Shown: piece by piece, positions 5,095 to 7,829 of the stretch
Position numbering within the stretch: the stretch's first letter is position 1
Layout of the letters: each line of letters begins with the position of its first letter
Assembly (NCBI GenBank): GCA_009835515.1
Contig: VXXH01000358.1
Coordinates: forward strand, 1-7,829
Direction of reading: 5' to 3'
DNA: 7,829 nucleotides
Source: Candidatus Poribacteria bacterium
GTDB taxonomy: Bacteria > Poribacteria > WGA-4E > WGA-3G
The notes under the pieces: generated by a model
The model's database searches: none
Seen by the model: only the letters and a program-made list of their open reading frames with translations
Told to the model about the DNA's origin: nothing
Translations under genes and position numbers: made by a program

Positions 5095-6578
5095 CAAATC
5101 TTGAATATATCTCGTTCCACAGGGGAAATAAGGGTAGCATTCTTTCTACACTGCCAGCATCGAAGTTGAAGGAATTTGGGTTTGATTCAGTTTGCGATTT
5201 ACCGGGTGTCCCGGTCCGTGAGCGCATTGAGAATCGTGAGTATCCTTCGATTTTCTCAGCATGGGAAAATATCATCAACTTGCCAGAACTATCTTGGAAT
5301 GAACGCATGGCATATCATGATTTACGCTGGAATAGTCTGCTGTTTGGTTTGGCATGGGTGCCAACCTCTGAAGGTGTAAAAAACTTTCTGCAGGTTGAAT
5401 TTGCAAAGGAAAAGCGGGATGAGATGCTTGCTCTGAATCCAAACATGATTTTCATTGTTTCGATGAATTATCAAGCTGAACACCCCGATAAGTATCCAGA
5501 AGATTGGCCCTATTGGTTGAGAGATGAATTCGGAAATAGGATTGAAGTCGATGGGGAGCCACTTCTTATTGACTTTACACTACCCGAACCACAAAATCAG
5601 ATTGTTCAACGAGCCGTTGCGATTGCCAAATGTGGACTCTATGATGGTATCTTCTTGGATTGGTGGGCAGAATGGTGGCACGATGATCCTACACACCGTT
5701 ATTATGCAAATGATGTTGGAGAATCATCGGTTGAAATGCTTCGGCGGATACGTGAGAGCGTTGATGAAGTCAGAGAGGATTTTCTTATTATCGCCAACAC
5801 GCTTCGCTCGAAAGCACCGCATTCGGCACCCTATCTAAATGGCACTTTCATGGAAGCACTACCCGGTTATACCCATGAAGATCTCGCAGAGGTTGAAAGC
5901 ACCTTGCTCTGGTCAGAGCAGCACTTTCAGCAACCGCTGATCAACTGTTTAGAAGGGTGGAGCGAGAAAACCCAACCCCTTGACAGCCCAAAAAACCAAC
6001 AATGGATGCGTCTGTTTACTACAATGAGCCTGACACATTCAAACGGTTATGTCAGCCTTGCGACTACACTGACAGCAAACCACACACATCTTTATGAACT
6101 ATTGCCGGGGCATTCAGAGACACACGCACAAGGTATTCGGCACGAACATGCCCATCAGCATTTCTGGTATCCCTTCTATGAGGCTCCATTGGGTCGTCCG
6201 GTGGGCGGTGATGAAGCGAAAGGTCAGCTCTACGAGAACCGAGAAGGTCTGTTTATCCGCGAATTCACCAACGGCTGGGCGGTGTATAACCGCAGTGAAA
6301 AGGAGCAAACGATTGAGTTCTCGGAAGCGGTGTCAGGAGTTGCCAGTGGTATCGAAAATCAACGCTCGCACGTGCTACCTGACTTGGATGGCGAAATTTA
6401 TTTGAAGTCAGAATCGGTGTTAGAAATCCCTCCGACAACGGATGTTAACGGCGATGGTGTTGTGAATGTTCTCGACTTAGTGCTTGTCGCAAATGCGATC
6501 GGGGAGAAATCCCCTGATCTCAATGGCGATGGTGTCATCAATATCTTAGATTTAGTGATTGTCGCAAACGCCTTTTAA
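5091..6578 (+). CDS. Glycoside-hydrolase-like TIM barrel with C-terminal dockerin (C-terminal part of a frameshifted gene)
   Basis: This is the downstream part of the gene beginning at 4591. The frame is open from 5091, and the TTG at 5166 is not a convincing independent start: it has no ribosome binding site and lies inside LRR-homologous sequence. After the last LRR ('LTNLEYISF', 'KLKEFGFDSVCDLPG') comes a barrel-like domain of about 400 aa with 'LALNPNMIFIVSMN', 'CGLYDGIFLDWWAEWW', 'LNGTFMEALPGY' and a C-terminal beta region ('REFTNGWAVYNRS'). This recalls the hypothetical glycosyl hydrolase groups (GHL15-like). The Asp at 5658-5660 and Glu at 5853-5855 are candidate catalytic acids, by inference only. 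The last 45 residues (6441-6575) are a type I dockerin with two calcium loops, D-V-N-G-D-G-V-V-N-x-x-D and D-L-N-G-D-G-V-I-N-x-x-D. The protein should be exported through the signal peptide of the upstream part. The next paralogue starts 41 nt downstream, so the two are probably co-transcribed. The substrate is unknown. Confidence 0.82.
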   Translation, partial: LTNLEYISFHRGNKGSILSTLPASKLKEFGFDSVCDLPGVPVRERIENREYPSIFSAWENIINLPELSWNERMAYHDLRWNSLLFGLAWVPTSEGVKNFLQVEFAKEKRDEMLALNPNMIFIVSMNYQAEHPDKYPEDWPYWLRDEFGNRIEVDGEPLLIDFTLPEPQNQIVQRAVAIAKCGLYDGIFLDWWAEWWHDDPTHRYYANDVGESSVEMLRRIRESVDEVREDFLIIANTLRSKAPHSAPYLNGTFMEALPGYTHEDLAEVESTLLWSEQHFQQPLINCLEGWSEKTQPLDSPKNQQWMRLFTTMSLTHSNGYVSLATTLTANHTHLYELLPGHSETHAQGIRHEHAHQHFWYPFYEAPLGRPVGGDEAKGQLYENREGLFIREFTNGWAVYNRSEKEQTIEFSEAVSGVASGIENQRSHVLPDLDGEIYLKSESVLEIPPTTDVNGDGVVNVLDLVLVANAIGEKSPDLNGDGVINILDLVIVANAF

Positions 6579-6605
6579 GGATGTAGATAAACTCAAAATT
6601 GTTTC

Positions 6606-6612
6606 AAAGGAG
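6606..6612 (+). promoter_or_regulatory. Ribosome binding site for the second LRR gene
   Basis: AAAGGAG lies 7 nt before ATG 6620. It confirms the start of a gene that has no stop codon inside the window and would be missed by a search requiring both a start and a stop. Confidence 0.8.
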
Positions 6613-6619
6613 TTGATTG

Positions 6620-7829
6620 ATGAAGACACATATATTTCGTAAAGTTTTATGGTTTTGTTTGCTATGGGTATCAGTTGTAGGATACGCGCAGGAGGCAACC
6701 GAGACGTGGATGCCCGATGCCGCGTTACGTGCGGTAGTTCAGGAGGCACTTGAACTGCCTGCAAATGTTCCCTTGACGAAAAAGGAAATGCAGGAGTTGG
6801 CGTTTCTGGACGCAAATCACAGGGGCATTGTTGATATAACCGGTTTAGAGTTTGCGACGAATCTCAGAAAGTTGTACATTGGCAAGAATCCGATAACAGA
6901 TTTACGTCCATTGGCGAACTTGACACAACTCGTGGAACTACATTTCTGGCACGTTCCCATCAATCCGACAAATCTCGACCTGAGTCCGCTGGCGAATCTT
7001 ATCAACTTAGAGATCATCTCTTTGGAAGGGAACGGGATTTCGGATATAAGTCCGCTGGTTGGACTGAAAAAGCTCAAACGTTTGCATCTTTCACGTAACC
7101 ACATTGAGGACATCCGCCCGCTGGCTGGACTGACAGAATTGCGGATATTAGTGCTTGAGGGAAATCCAGTGAGAGACTTGACACCACTCGCTGGATTGAA
7201 TCTCACAGAACTTTACTACGATGAGACTTGTGAAATCTTACCACCGGGACCGCCTATCACTGAACGCCTCCAGACCAAGGATCACCCTGCTATTTTTCAA
7301 CCGTTTAGCAATTTTGCTGAAACACCAGAAGAATACCATAACCCTCCGACTGAGACTGATCCCGATTACCATAAACGGATTGCCCGGAACGATCTTTATT
7401 TTTCCGCTTTTCTTAGCTTGGACTGGGTTCCAGACGCTCAGCCGTATCCTGGACTCGCCACACGGGTTGGTGGAGATTTAGAACTTGCCCGCGAATGGCG
7501 AGAAACGCAACTTGCCCTCAATCCAAATCTCGTATTTCTCTTTCAAATCCCCGTCCAAGATCGTCCAAGAGCATCAGAATTTCCGCCAGATTCTGACGTT
7601 TGGCTCAGACACCCCGACGGACGATTCGCCGGAGATGGCGATTATACTTTTAATATCCTCCGCCCAGAGGTTCAGCAACTCTTGATAGATAGGATTGTTG
7701 GCATCGCAGAATGCGGACTCTTTGATGGGGTATTCTTGGACGGTTTCTTTCTGAATCACACTGCTAGCTGGAGACCTCTTTACGAAGTAATGAGTGTCGT
7801 CGCGGGCAGAGAAATTACCGATGAAGATA
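6620..7829 (+). CDS. Secreted LRR plus glycoside-hydrolase-like protein, 3' end beyond the window
   Basis: Open from ATG 6620 to the window end with no in-frame stop (403 codons plus one base), so it is 3'-truncated by the window. Residues 1-23 form a signal peptide ending G-Y-A before Q24. The cap 'ETWMPDAALRAVVQEALEL' then 'PLTKKEMQEL' parallels the upstream paralogue. About five LRR units follow ('NGISDISPLVGLKKL', 'NHIEDIRPLAGLTEL'), one of them expanded by several residues ('HVPINPTNLDLSPLANL'). The barrel-like domain then begins, with 'LALNPNLVFLF' and 'CGLFDGVFLDGFF' aligning to 'LALNPNMIFIV' and 'CGLYDGIFLDWWA' of the upstream gene. Unlike that gene it crosses the LRR-to-barrel junction in a single frame ('LTELYYDETCEILPPG'). 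A C-terminal dockerin is expected beyond the window, by analogy only. It sits 41 nt after the upstream stop and is likely in the same transcript. Its role is probably extracellular binding and perhaps glycan cleavage. Confidence 0.88.
   Translation, partial: MKTHIFRKVLWFCLLWVSVVGYAQEATETWMPDAALRAVVQEALELPANVPLTKKEMQELAFLDANHRGIVDITGLEFATNLRKLYIGKNPITDLRPLANLTQLVELHFWHVPINPTNLDLSPLANLINLEIISLEGNGISDISPLVGLKKLKRLHLSRNHIEDIRPLAGLTELRILVLEGNPVRDLTPLAGLNLTELYYDETCEILPPGPPITERLQTKDHPAIFQPFSNFAETPEEYHNPPTETDPDYHKRIARNDLYFSAFLSLDWVPDAQPYPGLATRVGGDLELAREWRETQLALNPNLVFLFQIPVQDRPRASEFPPDSDVWLRHPDGRFAGDGDYTFNILRPEVQQLLIDRIVGIAECGLFDGVFLDGFFLNHTASWRPLYEVMSVVAGREITDED

Noticed and set aside
4931..5308. 125-aa minus-strand frame across the frameshift site.
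   Set aside because: It is antisense to LRR and barrel sequence that has a good paralogue, and its repeated 'NPASGEIS'-like pieces are simply the reverse reading of the LRR repeats.

Overview
The window looks like a piece of a Candidatus Poribacteria-type genome (sponge-associated or marine, heterotrophic). This is inferred from the mix of families: a Cys-type sulfatase, a DUF6785/DUF6784-like polytopic membrane protein, and secreted proteins combining leucine-rich repeats with a glycoside-hydrolase-like barrel and a C-terminal dockerin of the 'DLNGDGVxNILDLVIVANAF' type. No rRNA or marker gene is present to fix the taxonomy. Every gene I accept is on the + strand.

Layout. (1) 133-1593: a complete cytoplasmic-type sulfatase with a good Shine-Dalgarno. 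(2) 1594-1711: a short gap holding a nested inverted repeat that ends 5 bp before the next start codon. (3) 1712-3736: a large multi-pass membrane protein of unknown function. (4) 3737-4441: a gene-free stretch. Its first half (about 3742-4098) is a MITE-like element with 15-bp perfect terminal inverted repeats, nested hairpins and a flanking 20-bp direct repeat. Its second half carries several hairpins but no gene. (5) 4442-4558: the orphan 3' end of a dockerin gene, ending in a stop. (6) 4591-6578: a secreted LRR / TIM-barrel glycoside-hydrolase-like / dockerin protein, split in two by a -1 frameshift at about 5089-5094. (7) 6620 to the window end: a second, intact but 3'-truncated paralogue of the same kind. 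It has no in-frame stop up to base 7829.

How the genes fit together. The sulfatase can remove sulfate esters from small or imported substrates in the cytoplasm, and the membrane protein may serve transport, though nothing proves this. The LRR-barrel-dockerin proteins have signal peptides and should act outside the cytoplasm: LRRs for binding, the barrel possibly for a glycan, the dockerin for Ca-dependent attachment. The order 'dockerin end, short gap, RBS, signal peptide-LRR start' occurs twice (4558/4591 and 6578/6620). This implies a tandem array of at least three paralogues, the first of which has been reduced to its dockerin tail. The main points for a second look are this array, its frameshift and deletion scar, and the MITE-like element beside it.
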